Source: Janthinobacterium agaricidamnosum NBRC 102515 = DSM 9628 (GTDB taxonomy: Bacteria > Pseudomonadota > Gammaproteobacteria > Burkholderiales > Burkholderiaceae_D). From it: a DNA stretch of 64,000 bases. Below the pieces are notes generated by a model, which saw nothing but the letters and a program-made list of their open reading frames with translations, did not search any database and was not told the DNA's origin. Below, piece by piece: positions 1 to 8,635 of this stretch (position 1 is the first letter of the stretch; each line of letters starts with the position of its first letter). A program made the translations under genes and the position numbers. Location of the stretch: NCBI RefSeq assembly GCF_000723165.1, contig NZ_HG322949.1, positions 3,690,893 to 3,754,892 on the forward strand, given 5' to 3'.

Positions 1-2
1 TT

Positions 3-1820
3 AAACGCAACTTTGCTATCGGCAAAGTCGTAACCATTACTGGAACAGGGGTTTCTGTCGCTGCTTGTCCTATGTTAAAGGTTGACGGGCACGCAGTGGC
101 GACATGGCCGGGTTTGTTACGGCACGGCGTAGAATTTTGTGCATCAAAAGGGCTCATGACGCCAGAGGAAGCTAGGGCGCTGGGAGGCTTGCTCGAAGTC
201 GGCTCCACGTCTTTTTTAATTACCGCAGCCGAAGACATTTCACAGCGGATGAGAGATAGTTCGCATGGTGTATTTCGCGGCTGGCTTGAAGACACTATCG
301 GGAAAATTGTAGTACCGGCGGCGGCACCTTTGCCAGATATTCTCGCCGCACTGAGAAATATACCGGGCTTACTCGCCACCTTAAATTACGACAATTTACT
401 TGAGGCGGCCACCGGCTACAAGCCCGTTACTTGGGATCAATCGCATCAAGTGCAGAAGGTATTGAGGGGCGAAGCCTCGCAGTCTGTGCTTCACCTGCAC
501 GGCCATTATGAAGCGCCTGAGTCAGTAGTACTCGGCCAACTATCTTACGACAAGGTAAAAAATGATGCTCACGCATCAACCGTACTAAGATCCTTTGCCA
601 TCCAGCATACTCTGCTATTTGTGGGCTGCGGCGACACGGTTCTAGATCCAAATTTTAGCCGACTAATTGAATGGGCAAAAGACGCGTTAGCGGAAGTTGC
701 GCCACAGCATTACATACTTTGCCGAAGTGCAGATACCTCCGGCTTTCAGGAAAAACTTCGCGCGGCGCCTTGGTTACAGCCACTCAGCTATGGAGATGCG
801 TATGATGACCTTGCCCCGTTCTTACAAAGTCTATACAGCCTTACGACGGTCACTGCCTCGCCTATTTCGCCAAACGCACCTATCTCACCTGCACCTATAC
901 CGATCACAGATTACGACATTGCCACTACACCGGCAATCTGTAGTGAAAGAATTAAGACATCGACAGAGCTTTTCAATGGCACGACGCAAGTAGATCTTAG
1001 TACCTCCATAGAAAAATTAGAAAAAACTGAACTCAAAAAACCGACTGTTGACGCACTTTTCGATATTTACTCGCTCCCCGTTGAACCCTATTACGAGGTC
1101 CGTGATTTAGATGCTGTAATAGCGACTGCTACATTCGGGGCTCATTTATGGGTTAGTGGTGCAAGTGGTGTAGGTAAGACGGCAGCTTTACAGCGACTAG
1201 CGGTTACATCGGGATGGCGAGTAGAGCATGTAATTTTGGCGAGTTTTCAAAATTTAGACGCTTTAGCGTTGATAGCAGCGATATGTACGCAGCTTTATGA
1301 GCGTATAGGCATGCACGATATAATCGTTCCTCCTGTAGTCGATATAGTTAGCATACTGAATCATCTCGACAAAATCTACAGCACCATCAAAGATATTCAA
1401 ACACTCTCGATCTTTGTAGAGGAAATACCGATTTCGCAGGGCGAAGAATATGCGCGTTTTCTTGAGCTTGTATACCATATCACGCTTTCCACCGGAAAAG
1501 CTAAGCACATTCGAGTGGTGTGGATGTTTTCTTCAATTGAAAACCCAGAAAAAAGTATAAATCCGAAATTAAAGCATTTTCGTGAAAGAATGCAGTTCAT
1601 TCAAATTGAGAACTGGAAAGATATTGATATTCGCCGCCTTATTGTTAGAATTAAAAAATCTGGTCAAATAAAAATATCTCCCGAAAATTCAAAGGACTTG
1701 GTACTGGCAGCAAATGGAATCCCACGATTCGTTAAAATGGTTTTACGCCGAAGTCGAAACGAAGTTGCGAGTCGTAGGCCATTTTCCGCAGTAATAAATT
1801 CGGTTAAGAAAGACCTATAA
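3..1820 (+). CDS. SIR2-STAND NADase-type defence protein (5' end outside window)
   Basis: The reading frame is open from the first bases, and codons before the first ATG (72) encode ITGTGVS, the NAD-binding GxGxS motif of SIR2 domains, so the gene starts upstream of the window. Further SIR2 marks are LNYDNLLE (around 350-410) and VLHLHG (around 495). After a Ser/Pro-rich linker comes a P-loop ATPase: Walker A GASGVGKT (about 1160-1185), an acidic Walker B-like FVEE, then a short winged-helix-like tail. Defence SIR2 domains hydrolyse NAD+ once a sensor module is triggered. No long repeat sensor is fused here. The next gene starts 1 nt after the stop and supplies TPRs, so the two are probably co-translated and act together. 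SIR2-ATPase is clear; the exact system is not. Confidence 0.8.
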   Translation, partial: KRNFAIGKVVTITGTGVSVAACPMLKVDGHAVATWPGLLRHGVEFCASKGLMTPEEARALGGLLEVGSTSFLITAAEDISQRMRDSSHGVFRGWLEDTIGKIVVPAAAPLPDILAALRNIPGLLATLNYDNLLEAATGYKPVTWDQSHQVQKVLRGEASQSVLHLHGHYEAPESVVLGQLSYDKVKNDAHASTVLRSFAIQHTLLFVGCGDTVLDPNFSRLIEWAKDALAEVAPQHYILCRSADTSGFQEKLRAAPWLQPLSYGDAYDDLAPFLQSLYSLTTVTASPISPNAPISPAPIPITDYDIATTPAICSERIKTSTELFNGTTQVDLSTSIEKLEKTELKKPTVDALFDIYSLPVEPYYEVRDLDAVIATATFGAHLWVSGASGVGKTAALQRLAVTSGWRVEHVILASFQNLDALALIAAICTQLYERIGMHDIIVPPVVDIVSILNHLDKIYSTIKDIQTLSIFVEEIPISQGEEYARFLELVYHITLSTGKAKHIRVVWMFSSIENPEKSINPKLKHFRERMQFIQIENWKDIDIRRLIVRIKKSGQIKISPENSKDLVLAANGIPRFVKMVLRRSRNEVASRRPFSAVINSVKKDL

Positions 1821-1821
1821 A

Positions 1822-4431
1822 ATGTCCGTAAAAAGTCTAAAGCCAACCGCGATAGTACCCGACTCCATATACGTGGAACGTGCGGCGGATCGCCAGCTCA
1901 GAGAAATTATCGACGAAATGGGAAGGCCAGGTTACGTTTTAGTTGCGAGACAGATGGGGAAGACTAACCTACTGCTCCACATGAAACGTGAGCGAACCAA
2001 TGACATGGTCATTTACATAGATTTGACTAGTCGCTTCGATACACCGCGCGCTTGGTTTCGTAATATCATCGATATGCTCATCGAGGCATACGGTGAAAAG
2101 TTTCCGGATGCGGCCGTACGCATATCACAACAGCGAATAGATGCAAATCTTGAGCCGAATGTTGAATTTGACCGGCATTTGCGAACCATTCTTCGTGAAG
2201 TTTTTGTTAAAATAATCATTATTCTGGATGAAATTGATTCATTGGTGAACACATCGTATTCTGATGTCATTCTCTCGCAGATCCGAAGCATGTATTTTTC
2301 GAGGGCGAATTATCCAGAATATGAAAAACTAACTTATGTATTGTCCGGAGTAGTCGAGCCAACTGATCTGATTAAAGATAAGAATATTTCACCTTTTAAC
2401 ATTGGTGAAAAAATTTATCTAGAAAATTTCAACTTCCAAGAATTTATTCAATTTTTATATAATGCAAATTTGCATTTAGACGATGACGTCGCTGGACGGG
2501 TTTTTGACTGGACAAATGGCAACCCTCGGATGACGTGGGATATATGTGCAGAGCTAGAAAATTTTTTCCAGACAGCAGGCTTTTTAACTAAAAAAGACGT
2601 TGATAGTATTGTTTTTAAGACATATTTGAATGAATTTGACCGAGCACCTATAGATCATATTCGTACTTTAGTTGAATCGGATCAAAAGATCCGAGATGCT
2701 ATTGACGAAATTCGATACGGTAAGGGCGAGGTTTTAGATCAAAGCATCAAGAACAGATTGTATCTTGCGGGAATAATCACATCGGCTGGTGAAGATGTGA
2801 CTATAGCCAATAAAGTTATCGACGCTTCCTTATCCGATTCATGGTTGAAGTCGCTAACATCCAGTAGCGAGTCAATTTTCGCAAATGCGAACGAGCATTT
2901 TTCTGAGAAAAGATATTCCCTGGCGGTAGAAGAATTCAGGCGAATTTTAAAATCAGCCAAAAACGTTACACTGTCAAAACAAGATCGAAAGCATTTGGCT
3001 TTATCTTATTTGCACATTGGCCTTACAAGCGATGCGGTAAGCGAACTCACGCTCTGTATAAGTGAAGAATCTGATCCAACACAGATTCAATACTTGAACC
3101 TTGAGCTTGGAGTTGCGTTTGCCGTTGCTAAAAATTTCCCAGATGCAAAAGTCGCATTCGCTAATGCAAGATCTGGTCCAGATAAGCTTACTTCCTGCAA
3201 ATCTCAGCTAGAGCAAACATTCGTAACCTTGATGACGGGCGATAAAAAAGAAATCACCGATGGCGTAGAAGCCTGTTCGAACATTATTAGTGAAATGAGT
3301 GCCTCAGAACTGAGAGACGAACAAAAGCATCAAGAAATAGTTATCCTAGCTTACTATTTGAGATCACAACTGCTAAGCAAATTGAAACTGGAAGACCGTG
3401 CAGATATCGATCTAGAAAGTGCAATATCGCTATCCTCCAGTAAATATAAACCCGGTCTTCTATTCGCTAAAAGCGATATGTCGAAGCATAGGAGCACTAG
3501 GATCGCTGTTTTACGGGAACTTCTAAACCTGATAACTGAAGAGAATCTATTCGTACTTGATATAGATGACAGTCATCTGCAGCTCAGTACAGCTCGGGTC
3601 GTGGATATATTTACATCTCTGATTAAGGAAAACCTCGTCAAAGAATTTAAAGATTTTGCAAAACATTGCCTGAGCATTTCTTCGAATTCTGAAGAAAATG
3701 AGTTTTCCTTATTGAAAAGTCTCTACAATAAGTCATCACATTTCACAACCATCAATGATTCTATCAACATCTTAGTATGGGCCATACGATACTTTGACGA
3801 TGTCGAACAAGACTGGCATGAAAAAATTGAGGTTTATCGCGAAATAGTGATGGTTTATGGTGGCGCCGAAAAAGCAGGGCTAAGGACTCGTTATTTGGAC
3901 GAGCTTAATATCCATGAATCAGAAAAAGATTCGTTTTTCGACGTTTCGCATTTAGAAGCTCTGACGGTTTTGGGTAACGCTTGTATTCAGGGATCTGAAT
4001 GGCCCCTTGCTCGTCTGCTATTCGACGTGTGGGGAAAATATAGAAATTCCGCAGATAGAACGAGTTTTTATCCGTTAATGATGGACTACTATGAGATTTT
4101 ATGCGCAAAAGCAGGTCAAGTTTTTACAGCTAGTGTCATTGACCTCTCAATCCGGAATTTGCAGACAATAAAGGATCATGACGCTTCTTTTGCAAATAGC
4201 GCCGAGAGAGATACTGTAAACCATATCAAACGCGATACAGAAATAATTGCTAGAGGCTGGGTCAAAACGGATAAGCCCAAACCAAACCCTTTACGCAACG
4301 TCGGCAGAAATGACTGGATTACCGTCCAATACTCTGGATCAGATGCTCAACAAAAGAAATTTAAGTTTGTTGAGGAAGATCTGAAAAGTGGGAAGTGCAT
4401 CCTAATAAACATTGTCAAATCTAGTAAATAG
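1822..4431 (+). CDS. AAA-like ATPase (AAA_35 type) with TPR-rich C-terminus, partner of SIR2-STAND
   Basis: An 869-residue protein. Residues about 10-45 show the AAA_35 signature: YVERAADRQL, then a Walker A of the form ARQMGKTNL. Walker B is IIIILDEID (about 133-141), followed by PFNIGEKIYL and GNPRMTWDIC motifs typical of this ATPase family. From about residue 350 the protein is helical with TPR-like pairs (for example FANANEHFSEKRYSLAVEEF) to the end. TPR arrays in such conflict systems usually sense phage components or assemble partners. The start is 1 nt after the preceding stop, giving a tight two-gene unit. The AT-rich codon use differs from the GC-rich backbone. Inferred role: sensor/ATPase switch for the SIR2 effector. 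The pair does not match a named system I can recall exactly. Confidence 0.7.
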   Translation: MSVKSLKPTAIVPDSIYVERAADRQLREIIDEMGRPGYVLVARQMGKTNLLLHMKRERTNDMVIYIDLTSRFDTPRAWFRNIIDMLIEAYGEKFPDAAVRISQQRIDANLEPNVEFDRHLRTILREVFVKIIIILDEIDSLVNTSYSDVILSQIRSMYFSRANYPEYEKLTYVLSGVVEPTDLIKDKNISPFNIGEKIYLENFNFQEFIQFLYNANLHLDDDVAGRVFDWTNGNPRMTWDICAELENFFQTAGFLTKKDVDSIVFKTYLNEFDRAPIDHIRTLVESDQKIRDAIDEIRYGKGEVLDQSIKNRLYLAGIITSAGEDVTIANKVIDASLSDSWLKSLTSSSESIFANANEHFSEKRYSLAVEEFRRILKSAKNVTLSKQDRKHLALSYLHIGLTSDAVSELTLCISEESDPTQIQYLNLELGVAFAVAKNFPDAKVAFANARSGPDKLTSCKSQLEQTFVTLMTGDKKEITDGVEACSNIISEMSASELRDEQKHQEIVILAYYLRSQLLSKLKLEDRADIDLESAISLSSSKYKPGLLFAKSDMSKHRSTRIAVLRELLNLITEENLFVLDIDDSHLQLSTARVVDIFTSLIKENLVKEFKDFAKHCLSISSNSEENEFSLLKSLYNKSSHFTTINDSINILVWAIRYFDDVEQDWHEKIEVYREIVMVYGGAEKAGLRTRYLDELNIHESEKDSFFDVSHLEALTVLGNACIQGSEWPLARLLFDVWGKYRNSADRTSFYPLMMDYYEILCAKAGQVFTASVIDLSIRNLQTIKDHDASFANSAERDTVNHIKRDTEIIARGWVKTDKPKPNPLRNVGRNDWITVQYSGSDAQQKKFKFVEEDLKSGKCILINIVKSSK

Positions 4432-4503
4432 TATGATCATAAATATTTTCTCAATACACCAGAAAGGTTAAAATAAATCGAACCGCCATGTTGCTCACAC
4501 TAA

Positions 4504-5690
4504 GGAAGCAATGACTTATTCATCGGGTGCCGTTCCCTACGGCAGTCCGAGCTGAGACAATAACGGTATCACCACCGTCCGCCATCGACCATGCAAAAGA
4601 GCTTTTCCGACCTTGAATACGCCGCCAAGAAGAAGCTGACGCGGCGCGACCGCTTCCTGGCCGAGATCGACAGCCTGACGCCGTGGGGCAAGCTGGACAA
4701 ACTGATCGAGCCGTTCTATCCAAAGGTCGAAGGCGCCGGCCGGCCACCGATCGAATTGGCGCGCATGCTGCGCATGTATGTGGCCCAGCAATGCTTCGGC
4801 TTGTCTGACGAAGGCATCGAAGACGCGATCTACGACAGCCAATCCATTCGCGCCTTTGTCGGCATCGATCTGGGCCGCGAGTCGGCGCCGGACGCAACAA
4901 CCTTGCTGAAGTTCCGCCACCTGCTGGAAGCCAACGGGCTGACGCGCCAGATTTTCGATACGATCAACGGGCACTTGTCCGAGAAGGGTTTGATGATGCG
5001 CGAAGACACCATCGTCGACGCCACGTTGATCGCCGCGCCGCCGTCAACCAAAAACAAGGACGGCAAGCGTGATCCAGAGATGCACCAGTCGACGAAAGAC
5101 AATGACTGGCACTTCAGCATGAAGGCGCATGTCGGCGTTGATGCCGCTTCGGGCCTGGTGCATATCGTCATCGGCACGGCAGGCAATGTCGCCGACGTGA
5201 CGCAAGCGCACGCGCTGCTGCACGGCGACGAGACTGCCACGCTCGGCGACGCCGGCTACCAGGGCGTGGAAAAGCGGCCCGAAAATTGCGGCAAATCGGT
5301 GACGTGGCACGTGGCCATGAAGCGCTCCAAACGCAAGGCGCTGCCAAACAATAAGCTGGGACGCTTGACGGAAAAGCTGGAGCATCTGAAGGCCAGCGTC
5401 CGGGCGAAATTCGAGCATCCGTTTCATGTCATCAAGAACCTGTTCCGTCATCGTAAGACGCGCTATCGCGGCTTGGCCAAGAACACTGCACAGCTTTTTA
5501 CCTTGTTCGCCTTTGCCAACTTGGTACTGGCCGGGAGACGTTTTACGATCACCGAATCCCGTAATCCGTCTTGATTGCAGAAAGACGCGAAGCATCGCGT
5601 CAAACTGAACGAAAAACGGGTTTTAAACGGCTCGCCGGTGACCATTTGGCGCGCCAACCTTGCCAGAAAACCGAGTTGATCAGCGCTTCC
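4504..5690 (+). mobile_element. IS5-family insertion sequence (1187 bp)
   Basis: The ends are imperfect inverted repeats: GGAAGCAATGACTTATTC at 4504-4521 and the complement of GGAAGCGCTGATCAACTC at 5673-5690 (12 of 18 match). The flanks are CTAA (4500-4503) and CTAG (5691-5694), both fitting the YTAR target of the IS5 subgroup but differing by one base. A single intact transposase lies inside. The length fits the roughly 1.2 kb usual for the group. GC is higher than in the flanking AT-rich cargo, so this is a later insertion between the SIR2-STAND pair and the Pycsar genes. Confidence 0.85.
4591..5574 (+). CDS. IS5-family DDE transposase
   Basis: A 327-residue protein with the N-terminal DUF772-type region (RPPIELARMLRMYVAQQCFGLS, about 50-70) followed by a DDE domain. 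Acidic residues sit in VDATLI and LGDAGYQG, and the C-terminal block has HVIKNLFRHRKTRYRG, the conserved Y(2)R(3)E-type region of IS5 transposases. The length (about 325 residues) is that of complete members and no frameshift is visible, so the element may still be active. The ATG at 4591 is the first in-frame start after the left inverted repeat; no strong ribosome site precedes it, as is common for transposases. Confidence 0.92.
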   Translation: MQKSFSDLEYAAKKKLTRRDRFLAEIDSLTPWGKLDKLIEPFYPKVEGAGRPPIELARMLRMYVAQQCFGLSDEGIEDAIYDSQSIRAFVGIDLGRESAPDATTLLKFRHLLEANGLTRQIFDTINGHLSEKGLMMREDTIVDATLIAAPPSTKNKDGKRDPEMHQSTKDNDWHFSMKAHVGVDAASGLVHIVIGTAGNVADVTQAHALLHGDETATLGDAGYQGVEKRPENCGKSVTWHVAMKRSKRKALPNNKLGRLTEKLEHLKASVRAKFEHPFHVIKNLFRHRKTRYRGLAKNTAQLFTLFAFANLVLAGRRFTITESRNPS

Positions 5691-5721
5691 CTAGCGACTA
5701 GCCGTTAGTCGCTAGTGTAAA

Positions 5722-7110
5722 TCATCTAATATGTATGCCAATAATGTCAGAAAAAAGAAGCTTATTATTTACGTCATAAATCCTGATTTCCATGGTATGA
5801 ATACCACGATATTCAGCATGCCGCGTCCAACTATACTTTCTTGGATCGCGACCACGATTCGCAGCATTCGGTTTAATTTCAAAGTCACCCCGATCGTCAT
5901 GGCTCATATTCGCATCCGCCGCTTGCTGACCGTGATTCTTTCTGATCCACTCCCCTCTTAAAGGCATGCGAAGTCCATCAAGAGCATGAGGCTCGATAAA
6001 AATTTGAAATTTTACTTCCGTTCCCTTGTTAACACACCTAGAGACTGATCTATACTCATTATAGGACTGCATGTCTCGGCAAAACGCTTGAAATTGGATG
6101 CCGGGGTAAGCAAGCACACCATTTACTATTTTTTGGCGCATTTCTAGTGGAATTGGCAAGAGCCGCACAAATTCCCTGAACTTTAATTCATGAATCTCGT
6201 AATTGTGATTTTCTCCACCAAATACCGAATAGTTCGGCAATAAGTAGGGTATTGGCACTGGCACACCATCGCGCATTTTTGTTTTTTGACCGGTTAAGCT
6301 ATGAGGGAAATCAAGGTATCGGACTAAATTACCTCCAAGCATAGCGCTGTCTTTTGATGCCATCGATTGCAGTTTTGCAGCCGCGTCAACGAAGAAGGAA
6401 GTTGCCGTAACTTCGGACACGTCTCTGTAGCCATATGAAGACCATAGGACTTGGTCATCGCCGCCATAATCGATGCCTACTCTAAAACCAATGTCATTTG
6501 CGTCAATCCCCTGCTTTAAAAGACCAGGACCGATAGATTCATCCATCAGTAAGCGCAGCATTGCGGCACAATTAATCGCAGCCATGCAAGCACTCTCGGA
6601 GTCACGTCGCATACCGCCAAAATAGGCCATAAGGGCATCACCCATAAAACGGTGGACATGCCCATCTAATGCTCTTACTGTCTCTGAAGCCGCCCGCAGA
6701 ATTGTATTTTTTATTTTCTGTACCTGAGGTAGTCCATAACGAAGTGAAAGTCGAGTAGAATTTTTTATATCGATAAATACAGTTGTGATATGGTGATATT
6801 TTGTATCGTCAGTGCCAACTAAATATTCAAAATCCGGATGTGCCCCGATTGTGCCTGTATTGACTCCAGTATTTCCAAACCACTCGCGTATTGGCTTTTG
6901 AATGACATACTCATCGGCGGATACGTTAGCCAAACCGAATCCTTGGTGATCCGCACTATCAAAAACGATAGAGGACGAAGTAGCGGCGCTCTCCATCGTT
7001 GGCCGTCCAAAATCGTCAATGATTGCGCGAGTGGATTGACTCTCTGAGGCGTATAAAGATTCAAAGCTAGCTCGGAATAATTCTTGGTTTTTATTTTTCA
7101 TATCTACCAT
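5722..7110 (-). CDS. pycC: Pycsar nucleotide cyclase PycC-type (class III cyclase)
   Basis: A 462-residue protein with a class III nucleotidyl cyclase domain at about 100-280. The two metal-binding aspartates are visible as D114 in VFIDIKN and D158 in RFMGDALMAYFGG. The C-terminal third (about 320-462) looks like the beta-rich second-messenger-sensing (AGS-C) module seen in some Pycsar cyclases. Known: Pycsar cyclases make cCMP or cUMP on phage infection and activate a toxic effector. The gene lies 6 nt downstream of a membrane effector of the matching family, which is what separates it from a housekeeping adenylate cyclase. Base specificity cannot be read from sequence here. An alternative start is the ATG at 7101. 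Codon use is AT-rich like the rest of the island cargo. Confidence 0.85.
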   Translation of the reverse strand: MVDMKNKNQELFRASFESLYASESQSTRAIIDDFGRPTMESAATSSSIVFDSADHQGFGLANVSADEYVIQKPIREWFGNTGVNTGTIGAHPDFEYLVGTDDTKYHHITTVFIDIKNSTRLSLRYGLPQVQKIKNTILRAASETVRALDGHVHRFMGDALMAYFGGMRRDSESACMAAINCAAMLRLLMDESIGPGLLKQGIDANDIGFRVGIDYGGDDQVLWSSYGYRDVSEVTATSFFVDAAAKLQSMASKDSAMLGGNLVRYLDFPHSLTGQKTKMRDGVPVPIPYLLPNYSVFGGENHNYEIHELKFREFVRLLPIPLEMRQKIVNGVLAYPGIQFQAFCRDMQSYNEYRSVSRCVNKGTEVKFQIFIEPHALDGLRMPLRGEWIRKNHGQQAADANMSHDDRGDFEIKPNAANRGRDPRKYSWTRHAEYRGIHTMEIRIYDVNNKLLFSDIIGIHIR

Positions 7111-7116
7111 CTAAAA

Positions 7117-7671
7117 TCAAATAATGCACAGCAACAGAATAGTCAATAAACTTAAGGGTAACTGTATTGTCGCAATAGCTTGGGTCGATTGATTAAGTAA
7201 AGCCATTTTTCGAGAAACAATATTTGCCAAGACATGCGCTTGTCGCGACAAATCCTCAACTATTTCTGCGTCAGTAATTTCGTTAATTCTGTGTACGTAA
7301 CCATCTCGCCCTCCATTTAATCCCGCAACATCGCCAAAAAATATAATTGATGGTTTTTCGTGATTAGCGCGCCCACTTGGCATTTGAGGATTTAACGCCC
7401 CATATGCGCGATATGCAGAATAAAATGTGACTGCAATAGATATTCCCGCCGAGACAATTGGTAACCACCAAGTCCAGTTGTGATCCCTTTTGGCTATCAA
7501 ATCGATAATTTTGAAAGCAATACCGCCGATGTAAGCCATGCAGTAAGACAAGATGATCGCAATTTTTGTGTTTGCGGCGCCAATATAAGCATCGTACCTC
7601 TTAATAATTTCAAAAAGTAGTTTTTGTTGATTTTCAGATCGCTTTGAAATATCGCCTGAGATAGTCGTCAT
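7117..7671 (-). CDS. pycTM: Pycsar membrane effector PycTM-type (DUF5706-like)
   Basis: A 184-residue protein with two adjacent membrane helices (about 35-59 and 68-93), a cytoplasmic segment and a third C-terminal hydrophobic helix (about 165-184). The segment before the last helix (HVLANIVSRKMALLNQST) fits the Pycsar effector domain, in which helices pack on cyclic-pyrimidine binding. Known: PycTM effectors depolarise or perforate the inner membrane once cCMP or cUMP is bound. It is first in a two-gene operon, directly upstream of the cyclase with a 6 nt gap, the standard Pycsar layout. The alternative, an unrelated small membrane protein, is unlikely given the neighbour. Confidence 0.82.
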   Translation of the reverse strand: MTTISGDISKRSENQQKLLFEIIKRYDAYIGAANTKIAIILSYCMAYIGGIAFKIIDLIAKRDHNWTWWLPIVSAGISIAVTFYSAYRAYGALNPQMPSGRANHEKPSIIFFGDVAGLNGGRDGYVHRINEITDAEIVEDLSRQAHVLANIVSRKMALLNQSTQAIATIQLPLSLLTILLLCII

Positions 7672-7749
7672 TTTTTAATCCTAGATGTTGATTTGCAGCG
7701 AATTCCGACCCATTTTACCTCGTTATTTTCAAAAAAAGCGAACTACGTT

Positions 7750-7815
7750 TAGGTAACCGCTGATTTATTCATCGCGCCGTTCTCTGTGGCTGGCAGACCT
7801 GAGACAATAAGGACA
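7750..7815 (+). mobile_element. Solo left-end remnant of an IS5-family element
   Basis: CGCTGATTTATTCATCG followed by GAGACAATAAGG parallels the left end of the complete IS at 4504-4563 (same order: GGNA..., TTATTCATCG, GCCGTTC, CTGAGACAATAA), preceded by a YTAR-type TTAG. No transposase follows. This is a diverged relative of the intact IS, not a copy of it. Confidence 0.6.
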
Positions 7816-8220
7816 TTAGATTTCAAAAAGCGTATGGGTGCGATGCTTGACTGCCTTTTTATCCAAGAAAAGCCTAATGATGGTCAGGATATGTAATGGA
7901 TCGACCCTGGTTTAATTACGGACACCGACAGCGCGGCCAGTTGCCTCAGAGCTCTTCAATCAGCTTTGCATTTCAACCAACATCCCCTTAAAACCGACGG
8001 CTCCGTTGTAGCCACCATAGTCTTAGTAAACCGGACAATCCGTTGCCCATTTGCAAGTGGATGTGAAGCCGAACGCAACGACAAATACCTCGCCGCCTGC
8101 AAGTCGGCCCCGCGGCTACGCTTTACGCCGTCACAAGCCGGCGAGCAGGTTTGCTGGTATGCCGCAGGTGTCAAAGCCCTGAGAAACTCCAAAAAGCCGC
8201 TTACGAGGCAAGATAGTTTG

Positions 8221-8246
8221 CCGGGCGCGGCAGTAGCCGCGCCCGG
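8221..8246. repeat. GC-rich hairpin
   Basis: Perfect 10-bp arms CCGGGCGCGG (8221-8230) and CCGCGCCCGG (8237-8246) with a CAGTAG loop. No T-run follows on either strand, so it is not a classical terminator; it may insulate neighbouring cargo modules. Confidence 0.55.
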
Positions 8247-8435
8247 AGTTTGAAGAGCGCCCCCTGCGCAACGCACTTGGGTTATAGGACAATCGCAAGC
8301 GGCCAGCACATGCATCTCGACTTCGTCGTCGGCTTCTTCCTGCTCATTGCAGTGGTCGATTTGGAACACGGCGGGCAGTCACATTGTGCTGGCCTTCGTT
8401 CTTGGAATCAAAAAGGCTTCATAGGCTCTCCAAAA

Positions 8436-8455
8436 TACTGTATGCACATACAGTA
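8436..8455. promoter_or_regulatory. LexA (SOS) operator
   Basis: TACTGTATGCACATACAGTA holds the canonical CTGT-N8-ACAG core (8438-8453), and the symmetry extends two more bases each side. It lies about 180 bp upstream of the SIR2-HerA start on the plus strand. On the minus strand it sits 13 bp before an ATG with a good ribosome site, but that frame ends after four codons. It may be an SOS operator left from a lost gene, or it may make the defence pair damage-inducible. Confidence 0.75.
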
Positions 8456-8635
8456 TTTTATGCGATCACCCATGCCGCATTCAAGCGGTTAATTTTGTTG
8501 CTTTTGGAAAATATTGAAGCGGGGAAGCACCGCTTCGCCCAACTTAGTAGAAAGGCGACTTTTCGGTTACCTTCAGAAAGATCTCAATGGTAATATTGAT
8601 TGCAACGATATTAACCTTGGAATAGGTTGCGCCCA

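Larger units (their letters stand above)
7672..8635. other. Non-coding stretch between Pycsar and SIR2-HerA
   Basis: No convincing gene. It contains an IS5 left-end remnant (7750-7815), a 10-bp-stem hairpin (8221-8246), a LexA-type box (8436-8455) and, on the minus strand just after that box, a ribosome site (GGAGAG) and ATG (8422) whose frame stops after four codons. Frames of 95 and 137 codons in 7956-8369 overlap each other on opposite strands and show no recognisable motif. It looks like a scar left by rearrangement of island cargo. Confidence 0.6.

Noticed and set aside
7956..8369. A 137-codon minus-strand frame in the island gap
   Set aside because: No ribosome site or motif, and it is overlapped by another open frame on the plus strand.
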